Of a DNA stretch of 64,000 nt, positions 1 through 9,929 are shown piece after piece. The notes under the pieces are model-generated. The model did no database searches. It was not told the origin of the DNA and saw nothing but the letters and a program-made list of their open reading frames with translations. The stretch lies in contig NC_065573.1 in the NCBI RefSeq assembly GCF_937616625.2, positions 15,267,001 to 15,331,000 on the forward strand. The letters run 5' to 3'. Numbering within the stretch: position 1 is the first letter of the stretch; each line of letters begins with the position of its first letter. The position numbers and the translations under genes are program-made. Source of the stretch: Mercurialis annua. Lineage: Eukaryota > Streptophyta > Magnoliopsida > Malpighiales > Euphorbiaceae.

Positions 1-1191
1 TTCCATTCTCCCAAAGCGATTTTCCAAATTGTTGAAACGGGAATCCACATTTGTTTCCAACAAGTTCATACGTCCAAACATCCGCTCATTTTGACTATAA
101 ATGAGCGAGAGCATTTGATTTGTGCTAGAGCCGGGAGGTGGGAGCCAAGTGGGATCCATTGCCGGTGCCGGAATTTCCGGTTCTTGAAAGCCGCCAAACG
201 CTTCTTCCTCAACTTGAGCTTGAAACACTTCCGGAGGAGCCGGTTCTTGTAGTTGCCTTTGCCTCTTCCTAGCAAGCCTATGAACTTCTTGTTGAATCCA
301 CCTTTCCCCAAAGAGATAAATATAATGTTGGTCATTTGTAACTTGAAAGGCATTGACCCTATTGACGAAATAGTCAAGATCGAGAGGAGAGTCCTTCCAA
401 GGGAATACAACACCCGGAGCTTGGCGAAGAGCGGGAGTGTAGGCCCTTGCCTTCTTGACCATGGCGGTGACATACGAACCAACTCGAAGAGTTCCCTTTT
501 TCTTGCCAAGGGAGACGAGATGCTCCATAAAGTAGCGAGCACATGAAAATTTCTCGCCTTTAACCGCACACCATAAGAAGAAAAGGTCCTTGATGGGGAC
601 TTTTTCGTTTCCCTCATGCCGCCCGTTGATGGAGTAAGTGATAATGCGATGAAACACAAAGAGCGGAAGAGAGGTGATAGACTTAGCAATTGCGGTTCTC
701 GGTTCATGCTTCACATCGGCACTAATTTCCGCCCAAAACTCGTGAATGTGAAATTCCTCAACCCGGAGATAATTAGTGGCGAAACCTTCTTCAAAACCGA
801 AGCAATCATCAATGTCTTTGGGGGTTAGCTTGTAGGTAGTACCTTTAACTTGAAAAGTGACCCCATAAAACCCGGAACGATGATTTTCGTTAGTAATGAT
901 ATGGAGAGTAGATAGTACCTCTTTCATCAAATCCTCTATAGTGTCTTCACGGTTTCCGCACACAAATTTTCGCCAACCCAAGGCATCAATGTAGGCATAA
1001 ACTTGATCCGCAAGCCCATCAAAGGTCATGTTGGATAAATCGGGAAACCGAGTGCCTTCTACTTCGGCAATTTCCAAATTGGCACGGCGAGAAGCAATTT
1101 CTTCCATGTCTAAAGTCGGAAGTGGAGATGCCGAAGAAGTTTGCCCCATAGGGCGTTTGCCTTTTGAAGGAATGACTTTCTTGGGAGCCAT
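1..1191 (-). CDS. Env-position ORF of the Sirevirus-like element (putative plant transposon protein domain), partial
   Basis: An uninterrupted reading frame of 397 codons starts with ATG at 1191 and is still open at the left edge. It begins MAPKKVIPSKGKRP and has a globular part with GWRKFVCGN, a hydrophobic SLPLFVFHRIITYSI stretch and DLFFLWCAVKGEKFSCARYFMEHL-like wording split over about residues 175-215, which resembles the domain annotated in plants as putative plant transposon protein (Athila/Sirevirus third ORFs). The tail is rich in Pro, Glu and Gln and ends in an amphipathic, coiled-coil-like segment. It lies about 700 bp after pol on the same strand, with its own TATA box. No signal peptide or clear transmembrane anchor is visible in this part. 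The family call is from recall; the true function of these ORFs is unknown. Confidence 0.65.
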   Translation of the reverse strand, partial: MAPKKVIPSKGKRPMGQTSSASPLPTLDMEEIASRRANLEIAEVEGTRFPDLSNMTFDGLADQVYAYIDALGWRKFVCGNREDTIEDLMKEVLSTLHIITNENHRSGFYGVTFQVKGTTYKLTPKDIDDCFGFEEGFATNYLRVEEFHIHEFWAEISADVKHEPRTAIAKSITSLPLFVFHRIITYSINGRHEGNEKVPIKDLFFLWCAVKGEKFSCARYFMEHLVSLGKKKGTLRVGSYVTAMVKKARAYTPALRQAPGVVFPWKDSPLDLDYFVNRVNAFQVTNDQHYIYLFGERWIQQEVHRLARKRQRQLQEPAPPEVFQAQVEEEAFGGFQEPEIPAPAMDPTWLPPPGSSTNQMLSLIYSQNERMFGRMNLLETNVDSRFNNLENRFGRME

Positions 1192-1323
1192 GATATGAGT
1201 GATATGATATGAGAATGAGAAAAAGCAAAATTTTGAAGTGTAAGGATTAAAAGTGAAGAATTTTGTTGAAGAAAAAGATGGAAAGATGGGAGAAAGGTTG
1301 TAAATGAATGTAGCCCTCAAAAT

Positions 1324-1336
1324 GGCTTTTTATAGG
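1324..1336 (-). promoter_or_regulatory. TATA box for the env-position ORF
   Basis: On the minus strand the sequence reads CCTATAAAAAGCC, about 135 bases upstream of the ATG at 1191. A start about 30 bp downstream would give a leader of roughly 105 nt. The dyad array at 1437-1681 lies about 100 bp upstream, the same order as in the LTR. Inference: an internal promoter. Confidence 0.55.
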
Positions 1337-1436
1337 CCTTTAAAACCCTTAAAACGGTCATAAACGGCTAGTTTTTGAAAATCTAGCCGTTTTGACAAGT
1401 GTTAAAAACGGGCAAAAATTTGAAAAAAATTAACGT

Positions 1437-1681
1437 ATCACGCCCGTGATACATGTGTAACGCCCGTGATATAGGAAAATAGCCGTTATTTTCAAAAGCT
1501 GCCTATATCACGCCCGCGAAACACGAATCACGCCCGAGATTCAAGCAGTGGCAAAAAGATTTGCTTACTGTTTGAATATCGCGCCCGTGATATACACATC
1601 ACGCCCGAGATTCAAGCAGTAGCAAAATTCTTGCTTTCTGGTTGAACATCTCGGTCGTGATTTATACATCACGGTCGTGAT
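1437..1681. repeat. Array A: eight CGNNCG dyads in four ~70-bp units
   Basis: Eight 14-bp sites of the form ATCACGCCCGTGAT (6-bp arms around CC) start at 1437, 1457, 1507, 1527, 1578, 1598, 1648 and 1668. Within each pair the offset is 20 bp; pairs recur at 70, 71 and 70 bp. Variants keep the CG..CG core: ATCGCGCCCGTGAT, ATCACGCCCGAGAT, ATCTCGGTCGTGAT. Units two and three also share the segment after the second dyad (TTCAAGCAGTRGCAAAA), so this is a tandem array of about 70 bp. It lies between pol and the env-position ORF. Confidence 0.9.
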
Positions 1682-1892
1682 ACATGATATTTAAAAAAAT
1701 GCAATTTTAATGCAAAAACACAATTTTTCACAATGTCAAGCCTTAATTCCAACACATATGGATAATTAATGAGCAGGAAACACCAAAATATATGAGTATC
1801 ATAAAATGGGATACATATACGTATTGGTCCAAGCAATGAAATCGGTAAGACAAGTAAAGTAAAACATCAAATAGGCAAACCAATCATGCAAT

Positions 1893-4800
1893 TCAATTCA
1901 AAGTGCTCCCATCAAGCATACCAAGCTCTCGAATGATAAAATTCATACGCTCTTCATTTAGAGGCTTGGTAAAAATATCCGCAAATTGGTTAGTTGTATC
2001 GATGAATTCGACTACAACGTCTCCCTTTTGCACATGATCACGTATAAAATGATGACGGATATCTATGTGTTTACTCCTAGAGTGTTGAATAGGGTTCTTG
2101 GATAGGTTAATTGCACTAGTGTTGTCACATTTGATGGGAATATGACTAAGTGTAACACCATAATCCAAAAGTTGTTGCTTAATCCAAAGGATTTGAGCAC
2201 AACAACAACCGGCCGCTACATATTCGGCTTCCGCGGTTGACAAAGCCACAGATACTTGTTTCTTACTACTCCATGAGATCAAGCTATGACCCAAAAATTG
2301 GCAAGTCCCGGAGGTACTTTTACGGTCTAAAAGACAACCCGCATAGTCGGCATCGGAGTAGCCAAGCAACCTAGGGTCTACATTTCTAGGGTACCAAATT
2401 CCTAGGTTTAAAGTGCCATGCAAATACTTGAAAATACGCTTAACTGCATGCAAGTGGGATTCCTTAGGACAAGCTTGAAAACGAGCACATAGGCACACAC
2501 TAAACATAATATCGGGTCTACTAGCGGTAAGATAAAGAAGTGAACCGATCATACCTCTATACATTGTAATATCAATGCATTTACCCGATTCATCCTTGTC
2601 CAACTTCGTGGTGGTACTCATAGGTGTCTTGCTACTTGAGGAAGTTTCCATGCCAAATTTCTTGAGCATTTCCTTGGTGTACTTGGATTGATTTATGAAA
2701 ATGCCATCCGCATTTTGTTTGATTTGTAGTCCAAGGAAGAACTTGAGTTCCCCCATGAGACTCATCTCAAATTCCCTAGTCATACACATAGAAAAATCTC
2801 CACAAAGAGACTCATTAGTAGCACCGAATATGATATCATCAACATAGATTTGGACAAAAAGAATATCATGCTTATGAGTTTTTGTGAAAAGAGTTGTATC
2901 AACTTTTCCTTTGGAAAAACCATTTGAAAGCAAAAAATTACTCAACCTATCATACCAAGCTCTAGGAGCTTGTTTTAAACCATATAAAGCCTTGTTGAGT
3001 TTGAAGACATATTGTGGATGCCGAAAATCTTCAAAACCGGGAGGTTGTTTAACATAAACTTCCTCTTCTATAAAACCATTTAAAAAAGCACTTTTGACAT
3101 CCATTTGAAAAAGTTTGAAATTCATGCATGATGCATAGGCTAACAACATACGAATTGCTTCTAATCTAGCAACCGGAGCAAATTTCTCCTCATAATCAAT
3201 GCCTTCCTCTTGGTTATAGCCTTGGGCAACCAATCGGGCCTTGTTTCGAGTTATTGCTCCGCTTTCATCCAACTTATTCCGATAGACCCATTTTGTTCCA
3301 ATAATGGTGTGACCATTAGGAGGAGGGACTAACTCCCAAACTTTATTCCTTGTGAATTCATTGAGTTCATCTTGCATAGCAATCACCCAATGTTCATCAA
3401 CTAGGGCTTCACTAACTTTAGTGGGCTCGAATTGAGATAGGAATGCAACATTTGCAAAAGAACGAAATTGAGAGCGAGTGCTTACTCCCCTTGAAGTTTC
3501 ACCGATAATCAACTCTTGAGGATGACTTTTGTTAAAAGCCCAATCTTTAGGTAGATCATGAATGAGTTGAGCCGAAGGAGGAGATTCGGATTCCACCTTG
3601 GACTCCTCTAGAGGTGTTTGAGTTTCCTCCACTTGACTTGTAGTAGCTCCTTGATTTTCAACCAAAGAGAGATCCTCAAAAGTACCTAAAAAGTCACGAA
3701 CAAACGAGTCCTTTTCCGGAAAATCCTTGGAGGACTCATCAAATACCACATGCATAGATTCCTCAACAACTAAGGTGCGCTTGTTGAAGACTCTAAAAGA
3801 CTTGCTATTAGAGGCATAACCCAAAAAGACACCTTCATCCGTTTTGGAATCAAATTTTCCAAGGTTATCCTTGGTATTTAATATGAAGCATTTGCATCCA
3901 AATACTCTAAAGTATGATATCTTGGGTTTTCTTCCTACCCAAAGCTCATAAGAAGTTTTGTTTAAAATTGGTCTTTTAAAAATGCGATTTGAAACATAGC
4001 AAGCGGTGTTCATAGCTTCGGCCCACAAGTAATGAGGTAAGTCATACTCATTGAGCATAGATCGAGCCATTTCAACCAAGGTTCGGTTTTTCCTTTCAAC
4101 AACCCCATTTTGTTGAGGCGTTCTAGGAGAAGAAAAATTATGAAAAATGCCATTTTCTTCACAAAAAGATTTGAAAGATTCATTTTGAAATTCGGTTCCA
4201 TGATCACTTCGAATACTTGAAATAGATAAATCTTTTTCTTTTTGAACTCGCTTTGCAAAACTTTTAAAACCGCTAAAAGCTTCATTCTTATGAGCCAAGA
4301 ATATAACCCAAGTGAATCTAGAATAGTCATCAACTAACACAAATGCATAATGCATGCCACGCAAACTAGCAACTCTCATAGGTCCACACAAGTCCATGTG
4401 AATCAATTGTAATGGTCTAGAGGTAGAAACAACATTTTTAGCTTTAAAAGAAGACTTGTGTTGTTTTCCCATTTGACAAGGTCCACACACTTTGTCTTTT
4501 GAAAAATTTAGCTTAGGCAAACCTTTAACAATTTCATCCTTGCTAACCTCATTTAAGAGGTCTAAGCTAGCATGACCAAGTCTACGGTGCCACAACCAAG
4601 ATTCGTCGCTAAGTGATAGTAAACACTTGCCATCTCGGTTTTCAAGCGTATCCAAGTCAATTATGTAAGTGTTTTGTCTTCGATTTCCTTTGAAGATAAC
4701 CGTGTTGTCCATTGGTTGGATAACATAGCAAGCCTTGGAATCGAAGTTGACATTATAGCCCTTATCACACAATTGACTTACACTTAAAAGATTATGTTTT

Positions 4801-5018
4801 AGACCATTAACAAGCCACACATTTTCTATAGAAGGAGAAGAAGAGTTACCTATCTTGCCTATCCCCACAACTTGACCTTTGGCATCATCACCGAAGGTGA
4901 CATTTCCCAACTTTTTATGTTCCAATTGGGTGAAGTTGGAGATGTGGCCCGTCATGTGCCTAGAAGAGCCGCTATCGACGTACCATTTGGTTTTATTCAA
5001 CACGGTTTCTTTTGGCAC
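1893..5018 (-). CDS. Copia pol polyprotein (protease, integrase, RT, RNase H)
   Basis: The open frame is about 1041 codons with no internal stop. Aspartic protease motif [10 protein letters not shown] is at residues 15-24. A GAG-pre-integrase zinc motif follows with H144, H149, C178 and C181. The integrase D,D-35-E triad is D209, D272 and E308 ([14 protein letters not shown]). Reverse transcriptase shows LVAQGYNQ near 597, [12 protein letters not shown] near 637 and the catalytic YVDD at 725-728. RNase H has YSDADYAGC and STAEAEYVA. The end ADIFTKPL is typical of copia pol. All catalytic motifs look intact, so it could be active or recently so. There is no ATG at the start; the frame opens after a TAG codon (5019-5021), so it is likely expressed as a gag-pol fusion rather than from its own start. 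Confidence 0.95.
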   Translation of the reverse strand: MPKETVLNKTKWYVDSGSSRHMTGHISNFTQLEHKKLGNVTFGDDAKGQVVGIGKIGNSSSPSIENVWLVNGLKHNLLSVSQLCDKGYNVNFDSKACYVIQPMDNTVIFKGNRRQNTYIIDLDTLENRDGKCLLSLSDESWLWHRRLGHASLDLLNEVSKDEIVKGLPKLNFSKDKVCGPCQMGKQHKSSFKAKNVVSTSRPLQLIHMDLCGPMRVASLRGMHYAFVLVDDYSRFTWVIFLAHKNEAFSGFKSFAKRVQKEKDLSISSIRSDHGTEFQNESFKSFCEENGIFHNFSSPRTPQQNGVVERKNRTLVEMARSMLNEYDLPHYLWAEAMNTACYVSNRIFKRPILNKTSYELWVGRKPKISYFRVFGCKCFILNTKDNLGKFDSKTDEGVFLGYASNSKSFRVFNKRTLVVEESMHVVFDESSKDFPEKDSFVRDFLGTFEDLSLVENQGATTSQVEETQTPLEESKVESESPPSAQLIHDLPKDWAFNKSHPQELIIGETSRGVSTRSQFRSFANVAFLSQFEPTKVSEALVDEHWVIAMQDELNEFTRNKVWELVPPPNGHTIIGTKWVYRNKLDESGAITRNKARLVAQGYNQEEGIDYEEKFAPVARLEAIRMLLAYASCMNFKLFQMDVKSAFLNGFIEEEVYVKQPPGFEDFRHPQYVFKLNKALYGLKQAPRAWYDRLSNFLLSNGFSKGKVDTTLFTKTHKHDILFVQIYVDDIIFGATNESLCGDFSMCMTREFEMSLMGELKFFLGLQIKQNADGIFINQSKYTKEMLKKFGMETSSSSKTPMSTTTKLDKDESGKCIDITMYRGMIGSLLYLTASRPDIMFSVCLCARFQACPKESHLHAVKRIFKYLHGTLNLGIWYPRNVDPRLLGYSDADYAGCLLDRKSTSGTCQFLGHSLISWSSKKQVSVALSTAEAEYVAAGCCCAQILWIKQQLLDYGVTLSHIPIKCDNTSAINLSKNPIQHSRSKHIDIRHHFIRDHVQKGDVVVEFIDTTNQFADIFTKPLNEERMNFIIRELGMLDGSTLN

Positions 5019-5036
5019 CTAGAATAAACAAGCTCA
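5019..5036 (-). promoter_or_regulatory. gag-pol junction with two in-frame stop codons
   Basis: Gag ends with TGA (5034-5036); four codons later comes TAG (5019-5021), and pol then continues in the same frame with no frameshift. Gag ends in WVPKG and pol opens with VPKE, so the copy may carry a small duplication or mutation at the junction. Related elements usually read straight through here. Whether the stops are suppressed or simply inactivate this copy cannot be told. Confidence 0.8.
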
Positions 5037-7142
5037 ACCTTTAGGTACCCAAATCACATTGGGTCCTTGGAAGTTAGCACTAGAATAGTCCAAGGGAATT
5101 AACCTCAATTGGACCTTTCTAACATAACAATCAACATTCTTATGACCATATCTCATGCAATAAACACATTGAAGTCTAGGGGATATGTGAGCATAAGATG
5201 GATAGGTCTTGGCTCTAGGAGCCTCACATGAGTGAGCATAGCAATGTGCACAAGAGTGATCATAAGTATATGCATGAGCATTGTTGTGAGAATGAGCATA
5301 GGGATATGAATGAACATGATTCTTTTTCATACTTCTCTTCTCCCATTTGTGACTATATTGAGAGGCATGGGTATGTCTAGGGGGTCTTGTACCCACTTTG
5401 CTCTTAGACTTAGAAGCCACAAATGACTTAGTCTTGGGAGCTTGAGCATACCTCTTATTCACCTCTTTTGGTTTGACCAAAGAAGGAGGAACTTCTATAG
5501 AAGAAGTTTGAGGTGAAGAAGCCTTCACAAAAGTAGTCACACTTGAGGAAGAGGAGTTGTGACTATAGCCAAGTCCAAATTTTATGGTTGGGTTTCTTTG
5601 GGAATCAAGAAGATTGTCCAAAGATTCCTTCCCTTTGTGAAATCTTGAGATAGAGCTATTTAGAGAAAGAATTTCACTCTTTAGTGTTTCATTTTCCTTT
5701 AGCAAAATATTGACATCTTGCTTAGGGATAGATTCTAAAGAAGACTTTAAGTCTTGAATTTCTTTCTTCAAATTGAGCATCTCAAGTTTAGCCATAGAGG
5801 CTTCCCTTTTGAAAAGTTTTATTTTGGCATGATAGTCACTACATTTGTTAGTTAGTTCATTTATCATGTCATGACATTCATCATCAATCTCATACACCAA
5901 AGAATCATCAACCAACACATTCTCAACATTTACAACACAAGAGGCACTAGGGTTATTTTTCACAACAACAATATCACTAGAGCTATCATGAGGTTCTATC
6001 CCTACACCATCCCAAGAAATAAAAGGTAGAGTACTTACCTCGGATGGGGACTCATCAACTAGAGCCATGAAGCAAAGATTTGCTCTTGCCTCTTCTTGGC
6101 AATCTTCATCGGATTGATAATCACTTTCATCATCCCAAGTGGTGATGAATCCTTTCTTATCCTTTTGAAAGGGTTTCCTTTGCCCTTGTCGACATTCCGG
6201 TCTAATATGACCCGGTTTGCCACACCCATGACAAGTGACATCTCTTCTAGGAGTAGGAGTCTCTTGTTTGGAGTTGGATGATCTCTTGAAGTTTGAGGAC
6301 TCACCCTTTTGCTCATATTTTTGAACTTGAGACTTCTTCCTTGTTCTCCATTCCCTTACTTTCTTAGACAATAGCACCATCTCTTCATCATCTTCTTCAT
6401 CACTTGCATTAAGCTCCTCTTCAACCTTACTTTCAATTGCTTTAGCCTTCAAAGCAATTCCCTTAGTTTTCTCTTCTTGAGACTTCTTCAACTCTTGAAT
6501 TTCCTTCATGTAGGTCATCTCATGAAGAAGTAGGTTTCCGATAAGCTCATCGGTTCTCAAATTCCTTATGTCATGTGATTCCTCAATGGCGGTTATCTTC
6601 GGTTGCCAATCAAGGAGAGGCAATGAACGAAGAATTTTGCCATTGATTTCACCAAGAGTATAGTGCTTACCAAGCTTCTTGAGATTGGTGGTAATGCCAA
6701 AAAGTCTATTGGTAGTCTCGGTGACGGTCTCATTTGGCTTGTTCTTGAACCCTTCATATTCTCCAATGAGAAGCTCAACCTTCTTGTTCTTTACTTGAAC
6801 CGTTCCTTCATGGTAGTTCTCAAGAATCTTCCACATATCATGAGCCGTTGTGCAATGTTGAACCCTTCCTTGCTCTTCTCTACACAAAGATGAAATGATC
6901 ACACAAATAGCCTTCCGGTTGAGAGCATTAGCTAGAACTTGATCCTTGGTCCAATCTTTTCTTGGCCAAGGTATAATAGCACCATTCAACTCTTGAGTAG
7001 GAGCCACATAACCATCAAGAACCATATGCCATAAGTTCACACCATCCATATCGAGATAGTTTTCCATACGAAATTTCCAATTTGGATAATCCGTTCCATC
7101 AAAGAAGGGACGAAGAGTGTGAGTAAAGTTTTCGGTAGCCAT
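5034..7142 (-). CDS. Copia Gag capsid-nucleocapsid protein
   Basis: The frame is 702 codons from the ATG at 7142 (MATENFTHTLRPFF). This start is preferred to the longer open frame, which begins in the primer binding site without an ATG. The N-terminal half is the plant copia gag domain: W-rich start, then HDMWKILENYHEGT near residue 101 and the NETV..TNRLFGITTNLKKLG segment. A CCHC zinc knuckle, CHGCGKPGHIRPEC, spans residues 304-317. Downstream there is a long low-complexity and coiled-coil-prone region, then a His/Tyr/Ala-rich stretch near residues 615-660 and a second Cys/His-containing segment CVYCMRYGHKNVDC near 665. The length suits Sirevirus Gag, which is longer than in other copia lineages. 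Confidence 0.92.
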   Translation of the reverse strand: MATENFTHTLRPFFDGTDYPNWKFRMENYLDMDGVNLWHMVLDGYVAPTQELNGAIIPWPRKDWTKDQVLANALNRKAICVIISSLCREEQGRVQHCTTAHDMWKILENYHEGTVQVKNKKVELLIGEYEGFKNKPNETVTETTNRLFGITTNLKKLGKHYTLGEINGKILRSLPLLDWQPKITAIEESHDIRNLRTDELIGNLLLHEMTYMKEIQELKKSQEEKTKGIALKAKAIESKVEEELNASDEEDDEEMVLLSKKVREWRTRKKSQVQKYEQKGESSNFKRSSNSKQETPTPRRDVTCHGCGKPGHIRPECRQGQRKPFQKDKKGFITTWDDESDYQSDEDCQEEARANLCFMALVDESPSEVSTLPFISWDGVGIEPHDSSSDIVVVKNNPSASCVVNVENVLVDDSLVYEIDDECHDMINELTNKCSDYHAKIKLFKREASMAKLEMLNLKKEIQDLKSSLESIPKQDVNILLKENETLKSEILSLNSSISRFHKGKESLDNLLDSQRNPTIKFGLGYSHNSSSSSVTTFVKASSPQTSSIEVPPSLVKPKEVNKRYAQAPKTKSFVASKSKSKVGTRPPRHTHASQYSHKWEKRSMKKNHVHSYPYAHSHNNAHAYTYDHSCAHCYAHSCEAPRAKTYPSYAHISPRLQCVYCMRYGHKNVDCYVRKVQLRLIPLDYSSANFQGPNVIWVPKG

Positions 7143-7186
7143 TTGAATCGAAGAACTCGCAATTAAGCAATGAGATGAGTAACTTA

Positions 7187-7198
7187 GCTCTGATACCA
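7187..7198 (-). other. Primer binding site (tRNA initiator Met)
   Basis: On the minus strand TGGTATCAGAGC, the standard complement of the 3' end of plant initiator tRNA-Met, sits two bases inside the LTR end. It fixes element orientation and the inner LTR boundary. Confidence 0.93.
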
Positions 7199-7630
7199 AT
7201 TGAAATCCCTAAATAGCTACCTTAGAGGGGGTGAATAAGGTTTAGTGAGTAATTAAAATTTAGTAGGAGTTTAAGAGAAGAGAAATTGACACAAGCAATT
7301 TAGAGTGGTTCGGATTACAAACCAATCCTACTCCACTACTCAATCAAGGATTGAGATTTTAGAATTCACTAATGGATTGTGCTTTAAAGCTAAACACAAA
7401 CTTTACAAAAGAGATTTCCAAGAGATAATCTCAAACTCACAAAATGTTTTTCTAAGGGTAAACAAAAACCTACAACACTAATAATTGAATCACAATGATT
7501 AATCAATCAACAAAAGAGATAAGCAATCAATTAATTGATGCACAATAAATGTAGAGAGAATAAATTGAATGCTTGAGTATATGTTTTGTTGCTGGAGTGT
7601 CTAACCTCATAAATGAGGTAGACAAGGGGT

Positions 7631-7638
7631 ATTTATAA
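7631..7638 (-). promoter_or_regulatory. LTR TATA box
   Basis: The minus strand reads GGGGTTATAAATACCCC, itself nearly symmetric. It is downstream of the dyad array, so transcription toward gag would begin near 7600. Confidence 0.65.
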
Positions 7639-7700
7639 CCCCAACAACAAACCCTTGAATCTTCTAGAAGAAAACTCAAGTTTGTGCTGAAAAGCACCCT

Positions 7701-7980
7701 GTCGCGCCCGTGATTCCTATGTCGCGCCCGCGATATTCAAATGTCAGGAATTCAACCAATGGTTGAAGGCCACTTGTCAAGCAACCGATGGAGGGCTCTG
7801 ATATAGCCGTTGGACCTTCAACGTTCATATTCATCGCGCCCGTTATGTACATGTAGCGCCCGCGATACATTTGGAAAACCAAAGCTGTTTGATGAGTGGT
7901 GTATCGCGCCCGTGATGTTATGTATCACGCCCGAGATTCATGTATCACGCCCGTGATGGAAAAGGGATCTCGGGCGCGAT
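7701..7980. repeat. Array B: eight CGNNCG dyads in the LTR U3
   Basis: Sites of the ATCRCGCCCGTGAT type start at 7701, 7721, 7833, 7853, 7903, 7924, 7944 and 7967. Neighbours are offset by 20, 20, 21, 20 and 23 bp within groups, and 7833 to 7903 is 70 bp as in array A. The two arrays share motif and spacing but not the intervening sequence. Confidence 0.88.
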
Positions 7981-8127
7981 ATGCTACTGGAACTAGTCGG
8001 AATATGGAATTTTCGATTCTCGCTAGAAAGCTCCGATTCGACCCGGGATGGTTTCTATATGTTCCTACACACTAATAAACATGATTAGGCTCTTTAAATT
8101 GATTGTCAAACTCAAAATTAGGGTTCA

Positions 8128-9929
8128 AATGGGACTTGGTCCAACAACTAGATATGGGGACTCCATACTACACCGTAGCCGAGTGCTCACTCGTATCGAA
8201 ATCAAAGTGTGAGTCCAACTCACTGATGGGTCCAACCCACTGGTGGGCCCAGCCCACTAGATACGGGGCTCAGGTTACACCGTAACCGAGTTCACTCTCG
8301 TATCGCATTCGTATCATATCATGCATCAATATATTAAATCTTAATCACCAAGTCAGGCACTCTAGACTGACTCACTAATGATCATGCAGCCTATTGACAC
8401 CCAATTGGTAGTTGGTCTCTCCGGACCGCACATTAGACACTCATTTTCAAAACAACGAATACAACAACATCTATATAATCAAATTCATCGACCTATCATC
8501 TCATATAACAGTTCATATAAATGCAATATACGGGTAATAATACTAATAAGGTATGAAAATAACTTTCATAATAATACGCAAAAGTAAATTTGCCACTCAC
8601 TGTGACCGCTATCCAAAACTGCATAATCATCACCCGAACACGTAGATTTCGTGCGTCGTTTGGTCTCGTAGCTACTCCAGCTCGACGTCCTGATAGCTTG
8701 TCGATACATCCATTTCCTATTTACATCATACGTACGTTTAATTCATAAACGTAAACTTAGCATTAAAATCCTAAGTTATAAACTTAGGTTAATATAATCG
8801 TATTTCAAATACGATTCTTAACTTTAATCGTATTCTAATACCTAATCAAGATATTTGATATATCTTTTATTCGTCGATTCTTAAACTTATGCTTCGTATA
8901 TCCCGAAACCCTAATCGAATTCCTTATGTTCGATATCCAAATTTTCGTTTTCGGGGTCCGTAATTTACTTTTAATGTCTGACGTACTTTCGGAAATCTAG
9001 GTCAAAACGGATCAAAATATTCAAACAGGCGCGGTAGCTGGCTGTGCAAGCTCACGAAAGGTTCCGTGCGTTCGCACACTGCAGTTTGCGTTCGCACACC
9101 GCACTCAGCTCTCGGAAAATCCATTTTCCGGGCGCTTCTCCGCTCGCCGACACTCCCGACATGCTCCCACTCCACTTTAACACATATTCCAATTCAATTC
9201 TCACCAAAAACAACTATAGAAACGCGATTACGACTCGTTTAATTCGTTAAAACGCATTAACCCTTATTTACTAATTCTCTCAACAAAAACGTCGAGCTTA
9301 CCTCGATTTAAAGCTTAAAATCGATAGAAAATCGAATTCTGAACAAATCGATATAAAGAACGCTCGATTTGGACGAGAAACGGCAAAACCGCGACGGATC
9401 ATAATCGTTCGTCAAATCTTTCTTTTCTCCTTCTGGAGACTTCATGCGCCTTTTAACTCTATTACATACGTATTATTTATATCCATATAAATAATACTAA
9501 CTCAAAATTATTATTTTCCGTAAATAATCTCTTAATTACTGTTCTCGAGATTTAATTGGCTAATTTGCACTTTGGTCCTTGAACTTTTCAAAAGTTGCAA
9601 TCTAGCCTAAAACGCATCCGCGTCCAAATTTTAAAAGGTCTCCAATTGACCCGAAACGTTTACCACAGATGCTATAAAACATTTCGCGGACCTTGGCGAA
9701 ATAATTTTCATTTCGAGATTTATATGGTTAAATTACCACTTTAGTCCCTGAACTCTAGTTTGAGACTTTTCTTGACATTTTTCCTTTTAATTTAAATTCC
9801 AACTTTAGAACTGGAATATGATATTAAATTCCTTTAATTTCTTGGAAATTATTTCCGATATCGCCACCCTGGCGAATCAGAACTGGACACGTGATCCAAT
9901 TAAATACTTAAATATTTTGGGGTATTACA
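8128..9929 (-). mobile_element. Truncated gypsy-type LTR (Tekay/Del-like), split by the Sirevirus insertion
   Basis: It aligns along most of its length with the complete LTR at 12207-14809, in the same order: GTGAGTCCAACTCACT block, CCACTCAC-TGTGACCGCTATCC, the CTCGATTTAAAGCTTA block, GGCGAAATAATTT, and the terminal TTTTGGGGTATTACA. In element orientation it would start TGTAATACCCC. The other part of this LTR should lie beyond the left edge, past the Sirevirus 3' LTR. No coding sequence is present. Confidence 0.8.
9064..9099. repeat. Two CGTTCG dyads in the truncated LTR
   Basis: GTGCGTTCGCAC and a second TGCGTTCGCA site lie 20 bp apart centre to centre. This is the counterpart of the four-dyad array in the solo LTR, with two sites only. 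Confidence 0.7.

Larger units (their letters stand above)
1..8127 (-). mobile_element. Sirevirus-like Ty1/copia retrotransposon, 3' end beyond the window
   Basis: In element order (minus strand) this holds a 5' LTR, a tRNA-Met primer binding site, gag, pol and a third ORF in the env position that continues past base 1. The order of domains in pol (protease, integrase, RT, RNase H) is that of Ty1/copia, and the long gag plus an extra ORF after pol fits the Sirevirus lineage. The outer boundary at 8127 is supported by homology: the flank from 8128 onward matches another LTR copy at about 12748 in this window, while the ten bases before it do not. The 3' LTR and left target duplication are not in the window, so intactness cannot be judged. 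Confidence 0.85.
7201..8127 (-). mobile_element. 5' LTR of the Sirevirus-like element
   Basis: The LTR is 927 bp, TG...CA in either reading. In element orientation it begins TGAACCCTAA and ends TTAGGGATTTCA, an imperfect terminal inverted repeat. The inner end abuts the primer site; the outer end coincides with the point where homology to another LTR resumes. It contains a TATA box and the dyad array B in U3. Confidence 0.8.

Noticed and set aside
66..707. Minus-strand open frame of 213 codons near the left edge
   Set aside because: It is in another frame of the env-position ORF, which is open throughout 1-1191 and has the better composition.
1437..1681. CRISPR-like array
   Set aside because: Short dyads with related, not unique, spacers in a plant retrotransposon; no Cas genes and a eukaryotic context.
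4010..4333. Minus-strand ORF inside pol
   Set aside because: Shadow of the pol integrase frame.
7142..7199. Longer gag start at 7199
   Set aside because: The extra codons start without ATG inside the primer binding site.
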